Shown: positions 34,249-43,214 of the stretch, one piece after another
How the letters are laid out: each line of letters opens with the position of its first letter
How positions within the stretch are numbered: position 1 is the first letter of the stretch
Source: an uncultured Eubacteriales bacterium
GTDB taxonomy: Bacteria > Bacillota > Clostridia > Oscillospirales > CAG-272
Length of the DNA: 64,000 bases
Direction of reading: 5' to 3'
Assembly: GCA_934796165.1 (NCBI GenBank)
Contig: CAKVOU010000009.1
Coordinates: 24,776-88,775 of the forward strand
Made by a program: the position numbers and the translations under genes
The notes under the pieces: model-generated
Database searches by the model: none
The model's input: only the letters and a program-made list of their open reading frames with translations
What the model was told of the DNA's origin: nothing

Positions 34249-35006
34249 ACGCTTCCCTCCTTTGCCTCGTCCGCTGTTTTGTCCTTGAAGACACCTAACG
34301 GGTAATACGGGATCATTTTTTCGTCGATCCACTGAAGCGCCTTTTCGGGCGTCATACCCCAGTTGGTCGGGCAGGAGGAAACCACCTCGATGAGTGAAAA
34401 GCCCTTGCCCGCAATCTGGTTTTCAAACGCCTTGTGAATCGCCTTTTTGGCATTCAGAACATTCTTGACGTTGTTGACCGCCACGCGCTGAATGTACGCA
34501 GGTCCGTCCAGAGCCGCAAGCATCTCGGAAACACGGATCGGGTAACCGACCGTTTTGACATCGCGTCCGTAAGGAGAGGTCTGCGTGACCTGTCCCGGGA
34601 GCGAGGTCGGCGCCATCTGACCGCCAGTCATGCCGTAGATTGCATTGTTGACGAAGATGACCGTAATATTCTCGTTTCTCGTCGCGGCGTGGACTGTTTC
34701 CGCCATACCGATGGAGGCAAGGTCGCCGTCACCCTGATAGGTAAAAATAATATTTCCGGGCATCGCGCGCTTGAGTCCCGTCGCCACGGCGGGCGCTCTT
34801 CCGTGCGCTGCTTCCACCATGTCACAGGTGAAATAATTATACGCCATCACGGCACAGCCGACGGGCGCGACACCAACGCATCTGCCCTCGATCCCGAGGT
34901 CATCAATCGCCTCAGCAACCAGACGGTGAATAATGCCGTGCGTACAGCCGGGGCAATAATGCAACGGCGCGTCGGTTAAAGAATTCGGTTTTTTGAAAAC
35001 GATCAT
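34245..35006 (-). CDS. 2-oxoacid:ferredoxin oxidoreductase, beta (TPP-binding) subunit
   Basis: 253 residues. Cysteines in HYCPGCTHG start the TPP/Fe-S domain. The thiamine-diphosphate motif runs from GDGDLASIG to VNNAIYGMTGGQ. This subunit holds the reaction centre that makes or splits the acyl-CoA/CO2 bond with ferredoxin. Subunit type fits 2-oxoglutarate or branched-chain 2-oxoacid enzymes (KorB/VorB-like); the T-box context favours 2-oxoisovalerate. Overlaps both neighbours by four bases. Confidence 0.93.
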   Translation of the reverse strand: MIVFKKPNSLTDAPLHYCPGCTHGIIHRLVAEAIDDLGIEGRCVGVAPVGCAVMAYNYFTCDMVEAAHGRAPAVATGLKRAMPGNIIFTYQGDGDLASIGMAETVHAATRNENITVIFVNNAIYGMTGGQMAPTSLPGQVTQTSPYGRDVKTVGYPIRVSEMLAALDGPAYIQRVAVNNVKNVLNAKKAIHKAFENQIAGKGFSLIEVVSSCPTNWGMTPEKALQWIDEKMIPYYPLGVFKDKTADEAKEGSV

Positions 35007-36067
35007 TGTCTGTCACCTCCCGCAAGTTGTTCGATGGATGAAAGAACCTGTTCCGGAGACGGGATCATACCGCCGGTGCGGTTGCAGAGGCGGACGGGAC
35101 GGCGGCAACGGATTGCCAATTCCACGTCCTCGATCATCTGCCCCATGGAAAGCTCGACCGAAAGGAAACCCTTCACCCGGTCGGCGGCATCCGCAAGCAC
35201 CTTTCCCGGGAACGGCCAGAGCGTGATCGGGCGGATGAGTCCGACCTTGATTCCCTTTTCTCTTGCCGCAATGATCGCATTTTTGGAGACCCGCGCCGCA
35301 ATGCCGAAAGCAACGACACAGTATTCCGCATCCTCCATCAGATAGGACTCCCAGAGCGGTTCGTTTTCCTCAATGGTCCGGTATCTCTCGTAACGCTCAA
35401 AATTCTTCTTTTCCAGTTCCTCCGGCACAAGGAACAACGAATTGACGATGTTATGCTTACGCTTCATGCCGGTTCCCGTGACTGCCCACGGCTTCTCTGT
35501 CTTACCTGCGGATTCTTCGGGAAGAACGACGGGCTCCATCATCTGTCCCATGGTACCGTCCGCCAGAAGCATGGCGGGAACGAGATACTTGTCGGAAAGG
35601 TCGAACGCCTTGCTGGTCAGGTCTGCCATTTCCTGCACAGATGCGGGAGCGAGCACGATCAGGTGATAGTCGCCATGACCGCCGCCCTTTGTTGCCTGGA
35701 AATAATCCGACTGAGAGGGCTGGATGCCGCCGAGTCCGGGACCGCCGCGCTGGACGTTGACGATCAGTGCGGGCAGATCACTGCCGGCAAGGTAGGAAAT
35801 CCCCTCCTGCTTGAGAGAGATTCCGGGGCTGGACGAGGATGTCATCGCCCGGAAACCCGCGGAAGCCACGCCGTACACCATGTTGATCGCGGCAATTTCG
35901 CTCTCTGCCTGAAGGAACGTGCCGCCGATCTTGGGCATCCGTTTTGCCATATATGCGGCAAGCTCGGTCTGGGGGGTGATGGGATAACCGAAATAATGAC
36001 GGCAGCCCGCGCGGAGAGCCGCCTCGGCGATTGCCTCATTCCCCTTCATCAATACTTTTTCACTCAT
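35003..36067 (-). CDS. 2-oxoacid:ferredoxin oxidoreductase, alpha subunit
   Basis: 354 residues. EAIAEAALRAGCRHYFGYPI begins the pyrimidine-binding domain. TPQTELAAYM, FLQAESEIAAINMVYGVASA and TSSSSPGISLKQEG are family blocks, and QRGGPGLGGIQPSQSDYFQA continues the core. The domain II part ends with AFGIAARVSKNAII-type sequence. It is the KorA/VorB type, without a fused gamma domain. Eleven bases after the ferredoxin subunit. Confidence 0.94.
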   Translation of the reverse strand: MSEKVLMKGNEAIAEAALRAGCRHYFGYPITPQTELAAYMAKRMPKIGGTFLQAESEIAAINMVYGVASAGFRAMTSSSSPGISLKQEGISYLAGSDLPALIVNVQRGGPGLGGIQPSQSDYFQATKGGGHGDYHLIVLAPASVQEMADLTSKAFDLSDKYLVPAMLLADGTMGQMMEPVVLPEESAGKTEKPWAVTGTGMKRKHNIVNSLFLVPEELEKKNFERYERYRTIEENEPLWESYLMEDAEYCVVAFGIAARVSKNAIIAAREKGIKVGLIRPITLWPFPGKVLADAADRVKGFLSVELSMGQMIEDVELAIRCRRPVRLCNRTGGMIPSPEQVLSSIEQLAGGDRQ

Positions 36068-36077
36068 GTCCGTCTCC

Positions 36078-36284
36078 TCACTTCTCCACCGTAATCACGC
36101 AGTCGGGACACATGGTCGCGCAGAACGCGCAGCCGATGCAAGCCGCCTGATCGGTGATCTGTGCCGGTGAATGTCCTTTCTTATTGATTTTGTCCTTCGC
36201 AATGACGAGCAGGTGCTTCGGGCAGGCGCCGACGCAAAGCCCGCACCCCTTGCAGAGGTCGGATTCAAAGGTTACCTTAGCCAT
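36078..36284 (-). CDS. 2-oxoacid:ferredoxin oxidoreductase, delta subunit (2[4Fe-4S] ferredoxin)
   Basis: 68 residues with two classical CxxCxxCxxxC motifs: CKGCGLCVGACP and CIGCAFCATMCP. It passes electrons between the beta subunit and soluble ferredoxin. Start at 36284 has GGAG seven bases upstream and lies inside the last codons of the P-loop ATPase gene (8-base overlap). Confidence 0.94.
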   Translation of the reverse strand: MAKVTFESDLCKGCGLCVGACPKHLLVIAKDKINKKGHSPAQITDQAACIGCAFCATMCPDCVITVEK

Positions 36285-36963
36285 CTTGTTTCTCCTTCCG
36301 AATATCAAAGTATTTCTTTTGTAATGTCATGGGGAAAAGGTTTTCGTCCGGCATTTCTGCCGTGACCGTATGCTCCGCCGAGGTAAACAGGATCGGCAGC
36401 CCCGAAAGCCGGGACAAGCGGTCCGCCTCTCCGAACGTGGAACGGAGTACCTCGGGGGTCGTATCCCAACCGATGTTGGAGTTGTTGACGATCGCCGTAA
36501 ACGGGATTCCGCCCGCCGCCTCGATCTCCCGCATCACCCCGAACGCCTCTTCGGCGTTTCTCGTCAGCGGGCGGAAAAAGTTGGCGACGAATACCATTTC
36601 ATAATTGTCCTCTTCCAGAATGTAGGGCGCATATCTTCCAAGCGCAAGCGCGCCGCGGTCGTCGCCTCCGATGTCCATCACCGCGTAGCGGTTCCGGGTT
36701 TCGACCAGTCCGTAAAGCTCCTGTGGAAGCGCGGGCAGATCGACGTTGGAATTGGCATACGCAGGGGAAATCAGCGGGATCCCCGCCTCCTCCAGTTCCT
36801 TGGCGCTGTCCTTGGTGCGAAAGTACGGATTGACAATGTCAAGGTCCGCTATCGTAACAGGAAGCCCGCTTTTGCTCAACATAATGGCATAATTGACCGC
36901 GATATTGGTCTTCCCGCTTCCGTAATGCCCCGCAAACAGCGTGACTCTTTTATGGGAATTCAT
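36277..36963 (-). CDS. ParA/MinD-like P-loop ATPase in the oxidoreductase operon
   Basis: 228 residues. The Walker A is GHYGSGKTN, of the kind seen in SIMIBI ATPases but without the deviant K-G-G-x-G-K signature lysine in front. A DIVNPYFRTKD switch-like block and AVMDIGGDDRGALALG Walker B-like block follow. It is translated between an acyl-CoA synthetase and the oxidoreductase subunits. It may load a cofactor or mature or regulate the complex; this is inference. I do not know a named family. Confidence 0.8.
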   Translation of the reverse strand: MNSHKRVTLFAGHYGSGKTNIAVNYAIMLSKSGLPVTIADLDIVNPYFRTKDSAKELEEAGIPLISPAYANSNVDLPALPQELYGLVETRNRYAVMDIGGDDRGALALGRYAPYILEEDNYEMVFVANFFRPLTRNAEEAFGVMREIEAAGGIPFTAIVNNSNIGWDTTPEVLRSTFGEADRLSRLSGLPILFTSAEHTVTAEMPDENLFPMTLQKKYFDIRKEKQDG

Positions 36964-36980
36964 CTTTCAGCATCACCGCC

Positions 36981-39275
36981 TTACAGTTTGTTGCGCTGAA
37001 TCTTGCCGCTGGTCGTCTTGGGGAGCTCATCGCGGAACACCACGATACGGGGGTATTTGTAGGGCGCGGTGTGATTCTTGACGTAGGTCTGAATCTCTTT
37101 TTTAAGTTCCTCGGTACCCTCTGTGCCCTTTGTCAGAACGATACTCGCCTTGACCACCTGTCCTCTCACCTCGTCGGGAGCCGCGGAAACGCCGCACTCC
37201 AGCACATAGGGAAGCTCCATGATGACGTTTTCGATCTCAAACGGTCCGATGCGGTAGCCGGACGACTTGATGACATCGTCCACGCGACCGACATACCAGA
37301 AATATCCGTCCTCGTCGCGCCATGCCGTGTCTCCCGTGTGATAGTATCCGTCATGCCAGCATTCGTCGGTCTTCTCTTTATCCTCGTAGTACCCGCAGAA
37401 CAGTCCGCACGGCGCACCGTCCGCAACACGGATGGAGATTTCTCCGACCTCGCCATCCGGAACCGGCTTACCGTCCGCATCCAGCAGGTCGATGTGGTAA
37501 AGCGGGACGGGCTTGCCCATGGAACCGAGCCTGACCGTCGTTCCGACCAGATTTGCAATTGCGCAGGTCGTTTCGGTCTGCCCGAAGCCTTCCATGATCT
37601 GAAGCCCCGTTGCCGCCTCGAACTGGCGGAACACCTCGGGGTTGAGCGCTTCTCCTGCCGTCGTCATATGTTCAATAGAAGAGAGATCGTAGCGTGAAAT
37701 ATCCTGCTTGACCATCATACGAAGAATCGTCGGCGGCGCGCAAAAGGTTGTGATGTGGTACTTTGCAAACATCGGCAGGATGACGCTTGCATCAAACTTA
37801 TCGAAGTCGTAGACAAAGATTGCCGCTTCACACAGCCACTGACCGTATATTTTACCCCACGCCGCTTTCGCCCAGCCGGTATCCGCGACCGTCAGGTGCA
37901 GTCCGTCGGGGTTGACACAGTGCCAGTACTTCGCGGTATGGAAATGCCCCAGCGGGTACTTGTAATTATGCACCGCTATCTTGGGGTTCCCCGTGGTACC
38001 GGAGGTAAAGTACATCAGCATGATGTCGTCGCCGGCAGGCGCATCCCCGGTACGCTCAAACTTACCGGTATAAAGGCCGTACTCCTCATCGAAGCAATGC
38101 CAGCCGTCGCGCGTGCCATCGGTAATGATCTTGATTTGAAGCGTCGGGCTGTCCTTCTCGGCAAGCTCGACCTCGTGCGCCACATCGCCGTCGGCAGTAC
38201 AGAGAATCGCTTTGATCCCCGCCTTGTTGCAGCGATAGGTGATGTCATGTTCCTTGAGCAGATTGGTCGCCGGAATCGCAATGGCACCGAGCTTGTGGAG
38301 CGCGTTGATAGCAAACCAGAACTGATAGTTGCGCTTGCAGATCAGCATGACGCGGTCGCCGCGTCTGATGCCGAGCGATTTGAAGTAATTCGCTGTCTGA
38401 GAAGTGGCGCGCTTCAGATCACCGAAGGTAAACCGACGTTCGACCATGTGGCGGTCAATGTGTACCATTGCGAGCTTGTCGGGCTGTTCGGTGCCAAGCC
38501 GGTCGATCACGTCAAAGGCGAAGTTGAACTTGTCTTCCCCGTGGAAGGTAAGCGATGTGAGGGCACCGCCCTCGTCCTCGGTCGGCGTGACGAATTTCTC
38601 CCACACGCGGGTGCGTTTCTCTTCTCCCGTCCGCTTGGGTGAAACGGTGAATTCGCGCGGAAGCTCCCGCCCCGTAACGTTGGGTTCTCCCGACGGATTG
38701 AGCACGATCGCGTAGAACACGCAATCCTTTCCGCCGATGGCGATCATGCCGTGGGGCGTTCCGCTGTCATAATACGCACTGTCACCCTCGTGCAGAATCT
38801 CAATGTGATCGCCGATCTGCACCTTGAGCGTGCCGCTCACCACGATGTCGCATTCCTGCCCCTCGTGGGTTGTCAGTTCAATGTCGCGGTTCTGTGCCTC
38901 CTCGCTGTATGCTGAAATGACATACAGGGGTTCGGCGATCCTGTTTTTGAAAGCCGAGGCAAGGTTGAAATAGGTCAGACCGTGCGCCTCGTCAATCTGC
39001 TGTCCCTCGCCGCGCCGGGTAACCGTGTACCCCGCAAGACGGGGGCTGGTGCCTTCGATAATGTCCGTTACGTTGACGCCGAGCGCCAGTGCGCAACGGT
39101 AAAGAAACGCAAAGTTGAGGTCGCACTGCCCACTCTCGCAGGTCAGGTACTCTTCCTCCGTCACATCGGTTTTCTTCGCCATTTCCGCGGCGCTAAGCCC
39201 CATGATTGCGCGAAGTTCGCGGATTCGTTCCGCCATTTCCTGAATACGGAACTGCACTCCTGTAGTCGGTTTCAT
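36981..39275 (-). CDS. XRE helix-turn-helix / cupin / acyl-CoA synthetase fusion (Val T-box operon)
   Basis: 764 residues. Residues 12-75 are an XRE-type helix-turn-helix (IRELRAIMGLSAAEMAKKTD). Residues 125-195 are a cupin (TTHEGQECDIVVSGTLKVQI, then GTPHGMIAI). Residues 245-764 form an ANL adenylating enzyme, with P-loop YFTSGTTGNPK, GFGQTET, YHTGDTAWRDEDG and the catalytic lysine in KTTSGKIQRNKL at the end. The N-half resembles PuuR/SutR-like regulators with a ligand-sensing cupin. The C-half resembles medium- and branched-chain acyl-CoA synthetases. First gene of the valine T-box operon, 17 bases before the P-loop ATPase gene. Likely substrate isobutyrate (inference). Confidence 0.92.
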   Translation of the reverse strand: MKPTTGVQFRIQEMAERIRELRAIMGLSAAEMAKKTDVTEEEYLTCESGQCDLNFAFLYRCALALGVNVTDIIEGTSPRLAGYTVTRRGEGQQIDEAHGLTYFNLASAFKNRIAEPLYVISAYSEEAQNRDIELTTHEGQECDIVVSGTLKVQIGDHIEILHEGDSAYYDSGTPHGMIAIGGKDCVFYAIVLNPSGEPNVTGRELPREFTVSPKRTGEEKRTRVWEKFVTPTEDEGGALTSLTFHGEDKFNFAFDVIDRLGTEQPDKLAMVHIDRHMVERRFTFGDLKRATSQTANYFKSLGIRRGDRVMLICKRNYQFWFAINALHKLGAIAIPATNLLKEHDITYRCNKAGIKAILCTADGDVAHEVELAEKDSPTLQIKIITDGTRDGWHCFDEEYGLYTGKFERTGDAPAGDDIMLMYFTSGTTGNPKIAVHNYKYPLGHFHTAKYWHCVNPDGLHLTVADTGWAKAAWGKIYGQWLCEAAIFVYDFDKFDASVILPMFAKYHITTFCAPPTILRMMVKQDISRYDLSSIEHMTTAGEALNPEVFRQFEAATGLQIMEGFGQTETTCAIANLVGTTVRLGSMGKPVPLYHIDLLDADGKPVPDGEVGEISIRVADGAPCGLFCGYYEDKEKTDECWHDGYYHTGDTAWRDEDGYFWYVGRVDDVIKSSGYRIGPFEIENVIMELPYVLECGVSAAPDEVRGQVVKASIVLTKGTEGTEELKKEIQTYVKNHTAPYKYPRIVVFRDELPKTTSGKIQRNKL

Positions 39276-39297
39276 TCGTCCTCCTCCATTCCGGCGG

Positions 39298-39597
39298 ACA
39301 AAGAAAAGCCCGCCTCAAAGATATGATTCTTTGAGACGAGCTATAATACAAGATTATATCCCGCGGTACCACTCAAATTGTGTACGGACGTACACCACTC
39401 AGGCTCAGACAAGCCTTATGCACTGACGCGGCAATCACGGAAAGGTTCTACGAAAGTCCCCGGGGACTTCTTTCTTCCTTTCGGCTCAGAAGCTACAAAC
39501 ATCAGATCTCCGGATCACGGCTCGCACCAACCGCCGCTTCTCTGTATCCTTTCAGACCGATGCCCTCTTCGTCAAAGCCTTTTCTTATAAAATTGAT
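39298..39597 (-). promoter_or_regulatory. T-box leader, probable valine specifier (GUA)
   Basis: On the minus strand the leader holds a long Stem I with distal GGTTGGTGCGAGCC, the T-box GAGTGGTACCGCGG (plus 39361-39374) and a terminator CTCGTCTCAAAGA/TCTTTGAGGCGGG followed by CTTTTCTTT (plus 39301-39340). The UGGU in the T-box bulge fits a tRNA with discriminator A. The specifier loop 3' side reads TTTGTAG before the basal CTTC strand, so GTA at plus 39494-39496 lines up with the specifiers of the other two leaders. Confidence 0.88.
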
Positions 39598-39603
39598 GGT
39601 AGC

Positions 39604-39632
39604 ATTATATCATATCCGAATGCAATTGTCAA
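39604..39632 (-). promoter_or_regulatory. Promoter of the Val T-box operon
   Basis: Minus-strand TTGACA (plus 39627-39632), 17 bases, TATAAT (plus 39604-39609): perfect consensus, just downstream of the previous gene's stop. Confidence 0.93.
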
Positions 39633-39649
39633 GCAGTTTCCTGCAATTT

Positions 39650-41920
39650 TTACAGTTTGTTTCTCTGGATTTTTCCGCTGATGGTTTTTGGAAGCTCGTC
39701 ACAGAACACGACAAGCCGCGGGTATTTATAAGGCGCGGTGTGCTCCTTGACGTAATTCTGAATTTCCTTCTTCAGATCCTCCGAGGGAACGGTCCCCTTG
39801 GTCAGCACGATGCTCGCCTTGACGATCTGTCCTCTCACTTCATCGGGCGCCGCGGACACACCGCACTCCAGAACATACGGCAACTCCATGATGACGCTTT
39901 CGATCTCAAACGGCCCGATGCGGTAACCGGACGACTTGATGACATCGTCGATGCGGCTGACATAGAAGAAATAACCGTCCTCGTCGCGCCATGCCGTATC
40001 TCCCGTGTGGTAAAGCCCATCGTGCCAGCTTTCGCGCGTCTTCTCGTCATCCATATAATATCCTTTGTACAACCCGCAGGGAGCGCCGTCCTCGACGTGG
40101 ATCACGATCTCGCCGATCTCGCCGTTCGGGACCGAATTGCCGTCGGGATCGACAATATCAACTTTATATTGCGGGGACGCCTTACCCATGGAACCGATTT
40201 TGGGCGCGGTTCCCGCAAGATTTGCGATGATGAGCGTCGTTTCGGTCTGTCCGAAGCCTTCCATGATCTGAAGCCCCGTTGCCGCCTCGAACTGGCGGTA
40301 GACCTCCGGGTTGAGTGCCTCGCCTGCCGTCGTCATGTGATGAATGGAGGAAAGATCGTAGCGTGACAGATCTTCCTTGATCATCATGCGGAGCATGGTC
40401 GGCGGCGCACAGAAGGTGGTAATGTGGTACTTTTCGAACATCGGCAGGATGTCCGACGCGTCAAATCGGTCAAAGTCGTAGACGAATACCGCACCCTCGC
40501 ACAGCCACTGTCCGTAGAGTTTGCCCCAGAGCGACTTGCCCCAGCCGGTATCCGAGATGGTCAGATGCAGTCCGTCTCTTTCACAGCAGTGCCAGTACCG
40601 CGCCGTGACAAAATGCCCGAGCGCGTAGGTATGTTTGTGTGCCGCCATCTTGGGGTTGCCTGTCGTGCCGGAGGTGAAGAACATGAGCGCCGTGTCCTCG
40701 CCGGAAGACGCATTCAGGGGACGGTCATAGCGGTCGGAGAAAAGCGTGTATTCCGCGTCAAAGTCGCGCCAGCCGTCACGCCTGCCCCCAACCATGATGA
40801 GATTCTTCACGGAAGGACATTCCGCCGCCGCGTTCTTTGCAATATCCGCGACATCACCATCCGCCGTGCAGAGAATCGTCGAAACGCCGGCAGCGTTGAA
40901 ACGGTAAACGAAATCGTGCTCCTTGAGTTGATTGGTCGCGGGAATGGCAACAGCCCCCATCTTATGGAGCGCGACCATGGCAAACCAGAACTGATAATGC
41001 CGCTTGAGTACGAGCATGACCCGATCGCCGCGACGGATACCGAGCGAGGTGAAGTAATTGACGCAACGATTGGATTCGCGCCTGATATCAGAGAAGGTGA
41101 ACCGACGCTCGGTCTTGTGTTTATCCACGTGCAGCATGGCGAGCTTGTCCGGGTACTTGTCCGCGATGGCATCCACCACATCAAAACCGAAATTGAAGGA
41201 ATCCGTGTTCTCAAACCGCACCGACTTGAGGGAGCCGTCCGCGTTCTCCTCGGTTTTTACGAATTTCTCGGCAAGCAGCCCTTCCGTGCGACGCGCGGAG
41301 GCAATGCTCGCGCTGACCGTTTCCTCCTTGGTTTCTTCGCCGGGAAGCACCACTGCGCAAAAAACGCAGTCGCGCCCGTCAATCGCGATCATGCCGTGCG
41401 GGGTCGAGCTGTTATAATAGATGCTGTCGCCCTCTTCAAGGATCTCGGTATGTTCGCCGACCTGCACCTTGAGTTTGCCGCTGAGCACCAGATCGAATTC
41501 CTGACCGCCGTGTGTGGTAAGATGGATCGGGCGGTTCTGAAGCGCGGGAGAATACTCATAGCGCACCCAGTAAGGCTCTGCGATCTTACTCCGGAATTTG
41601 GGCGCGAGATTTCTGATCTCAATTCCCTCTTCCTTTGCGGTCTCCTGCCCCCGCCCTTTGCGGGTGACGGTATAGGAGGACAGGCGGGCACTGTTTCTGC
41701 CCTCCAGCAATTCGGTCAGCTCCACGCCGAACGCAATCGCACATTTGTGAATAAAGGTAAACGGCAGATCCGTTTCCCCGCTTTCGTAAGCGATATAATC
41801 CGATGGTGAAACTTCCGTCGCCCCGGCAGCCTTATCCACCGACCATCCCATGATTTCCCGTAATTCACGGATACGCTGTGCGATCTCGTTCAATTGCATC
41901 ATGGTGTTTACCTGTTTCAT
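39650..41920 (-). CDS. XRE helix-turn-helix / cupin / acyl-CoA synthetase fusion (Ile T-box gene)
   Basis: 756 residues, a full-length paralogue of the gene at 36981. Order is the same: XRE helix-turn-helix (IRELREIMGWSVDKAAGATE), cupin (LTTHGGQEFDLVLSGKLKVQ, STPHGMIAI), then adenylating enzyme (FFTSGTTGNPK, GFGQTET, YHTGDTAWRDEDG, lysine in KTISGKIQRNKL). Start at 41920 has AAAGGGG six bases upstream. It is the only gene after its own promoter and T-box leader. The Ile specifier suggests 2-methylbutyrate as substrate (inference). Confidence 0.92.
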   Translation of the reverse strand: MKQVNTMMQLNEIAQRIRELREIMGWSVDKAAGATEVSPSDYIAYESGETDLPFTFIHKCAIAFGVELTELLEGRNSARLSSYTVTRKGRGQETAKEEGIEIRNLAPKFRSKIAEPYWVRYEYSPALQNRPIHLTTHGGQEFDLVLSGKLKVQVGEHTEILEEGDSIYYNSSTPHGMIAIDGRDCVFCAVVLPGEETKEETVSASIASARRTEGLLAEKFVKTEENADGSLKSVRFENTDSFNFGFDVVDAIADKYPDKLAMLHVDKHKTERRFTFSDIRRESNRCVNYFTSLGIRRGDRVMLVLKRHYQFWFAMVALHKMGAVAIPATNQLKEHDFVYRFNAAGVSTILCTADGDVADIAKNAAAECPSVKNLIMVGGRRDGWRDFDAEYTLFSDRYDRPLNASSGEDTALMFFTSGTTGNPKMAAHKHTYALGHFVTARYWHCCERDGLHLTISDTGWGKSLWGKLYGQWLCEGAVFVYDFDRFDASDILPMFEKYHITTFCAPPTMLRMMIKEDLSRYDLSSIHHMTTAGEALNPEVYRQFEAATGLQIMEGFGQTETTLIIANLAGTAPKIGSMGKASPQYKVDIVDPDGNSVPNGEIGEIVIHVEDGAPCGLYKGYYMDDEKTRESWHDGLYHTGDTAWRDEDGYFFYVSRIDDVIKSSGYRIGPFEIESVIMELPYVLECGVSAAPDEVRGQIVKASIVLTKGTVPSEDLKKEIQNYVKEHTAPYKYPRLVVFCDELPKTISGKIQRNKL

Positions 41921-41961
41921 AAAATGCCCCTTTCCGCTCCTCGGCAGATGATTTTCCGGAT

Positions 41962-42235
41962 AAAACAAAAACCCGTCCCAAAGAAAACTCCTTGAGACGG
42001 GAATATACCCGCGGTACCACTCAGATTACAGGAAATGCTCCTGTCACTTTCAGGCTCAGACAAGCCCTATGCACTAACGCAGCATACACGAAAGACGCCT
42101 ACTCACAACCGATTGCTTTGGGGTCTTCAGCTCGGAAGGGATTGGAACTGAATTTCGCACTTACCGGGATCACACCGTCCCCGGCTCTCTGGAAGCGTTT
42201 CATCCGTCCGTCTTCGTCATCGCTTTTTTCAATAT
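41962..42235 (-). promoter_or_regulatory. T-box leader, probable isoleucine specifier (AUC)
   Basis: Minus-strand features: Stem I with distal CCGGGGACGGTGTGATCCCGG-like loop, T-box GAGTGGTACCGCGG (plus 42009-42022), and terminator CCCGTCTCAAGGA/TCTTTGGGACGGG followed by TTTTTGTTTT (plus 41962-42001). The specifier-loop 3' side reads AATCC before the basal CTTC strand; ATC lies at plus 42140-42142. A C instead of the usual purine follows the triplet, which lowers certainty. Confidence 0.85.
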
Positions 42236-42241
42236 ATGCGG

Positions 42242-42270
42242 ATTATATCATAAGAGACGTGTCTTGTCAA
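42242..42270 (-). promoter_or_regulatory. Promoter of the Ile T-box gene
   Basis: Minus-strand TTGACA (plus 42265-42270), 17 bases, TATAAT (plus 42242-42247): perfect consensus. Confidence 0.93.
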
Positions 42271-42300
42271 GTGTTTTCTTGATTTTCAGTTAAAAAAGTT

Positions 42301-43104
42301 TTACCGGATGCCAAACAGGCGTTGTGCGTTGCCGTGAAGGATCAGATTCAGCTCTTCGTCGTCAAGGTTCAGAGCATACAGACGCTCCAGCTCTTCCTTC
42401 GGCGACCACATGGGATAATCAGTCCCGAACAGCACATGGTCCGCGCCGTATGTACGGATAACGTCGCGCGCCTCCCCGGGAGTGAGCGCATAGAGCGACG
42501 AGGAACAGTCCACATAGAAATTCGGATACCCGGCAAGGGTCTTCACCGCGTCCCGCCAGATCGACCAGCCGCCGAGGTGCGCGCCGATCACGGTCAGATC
42601 CGGGTAGCGGTCAAGCACCGGCTTCATGCGGTTGGGGTTGGAAAAATCGTAGCGCGAGTCACCGGTGTGGATAAGTACCGGAATCTTTCCCCCGCACATC
42701 CGGTAGATTTCAAGGCAGCGGCTGTCGTCGAGCCGGAATCCCTGCACGTCCGGGTGCAGTTTGACCCCGCGGAGCCCGAGCGAGAGAAGCGCGTCAAGGT
42801 CCGCGCGCAGGTCGTCACTTTCCGGATGCAGGGTTCCGAGTCCAATCAGCCGATCCGGGTACGCGGCAACCTCGGCGGCAATGAACTGATTGATGGGAAG
42901 CGTCTGGGAGGGCTTGGTCGCCACCGAAAAGACGATGTGCCGGTCAATTCCCGCTTCCCCGCCGACGCGGAGAAGCGTATTGAGTGTGCCGTCATACCGC
43001 ATATTGATATGATAGAAATTCCCGATTCCCGCCACGGCACGCGCGGCAATCTTTTCGGGATAAATGTGACAGTGGCAGTCAATGATCTTTCGTGTTCCGT
43101 TCAT
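42301..43104 (-). CDS. Amidohydrolase-2 family metal-dependent hydrolase
   Basis: TIM-barrel hydrolase or decarboxylase-like enzyme of 267 residues. Metal ligands are visible in IDCHCHIYP (H-x-H at the start), VKLHPD, LIHTGD, IGAHLGG and FGTDYPMW. Substrate unknown. It ends the leucine T-box operon. The start at 43104 has GGAG six bases upstream and matches the family length. Alternatives are an ATG at 43131, or one at 43218 that overlaps the previous stop codon (ATGA) but adds a low-complexity tail. Confidence 0.85.
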   Translation of the reverse strand: MNGTRKIIDCHCHIYPEKIAARAVAGIGNFYHINMRYDGTLNTLLRVGGEAGIDRHIVFSVATKPSQTLPINQFIAAEVAAYPDRLIGLGTLHPESDDLRADLDALLSLGLRGVKLHPDVQGFRLDDSRCLEIYRMCGGKIPVLIHTGDSRYDFSNPNRMKPVLDRYPDLTVIGAHLGGWSIWRDAVKTLAGYPNFYVDCSSSLYALTPGEARDVIRTYGADHVLFGTDYPMWSPKEELERLYALNLDDEELNLILHGNAQRLFGIR

Positions 43105-43214
43105 TTTCTTCTCCAAAACCGTGTTTTCCATGTTCGGATGCCTTTCTTCCGGTTCCTCTGTTCCCGTGCGGTCGGGTTCCGGTTTGCAGATCCCGCCGAC
43201 CGACTCCCTGTCCT

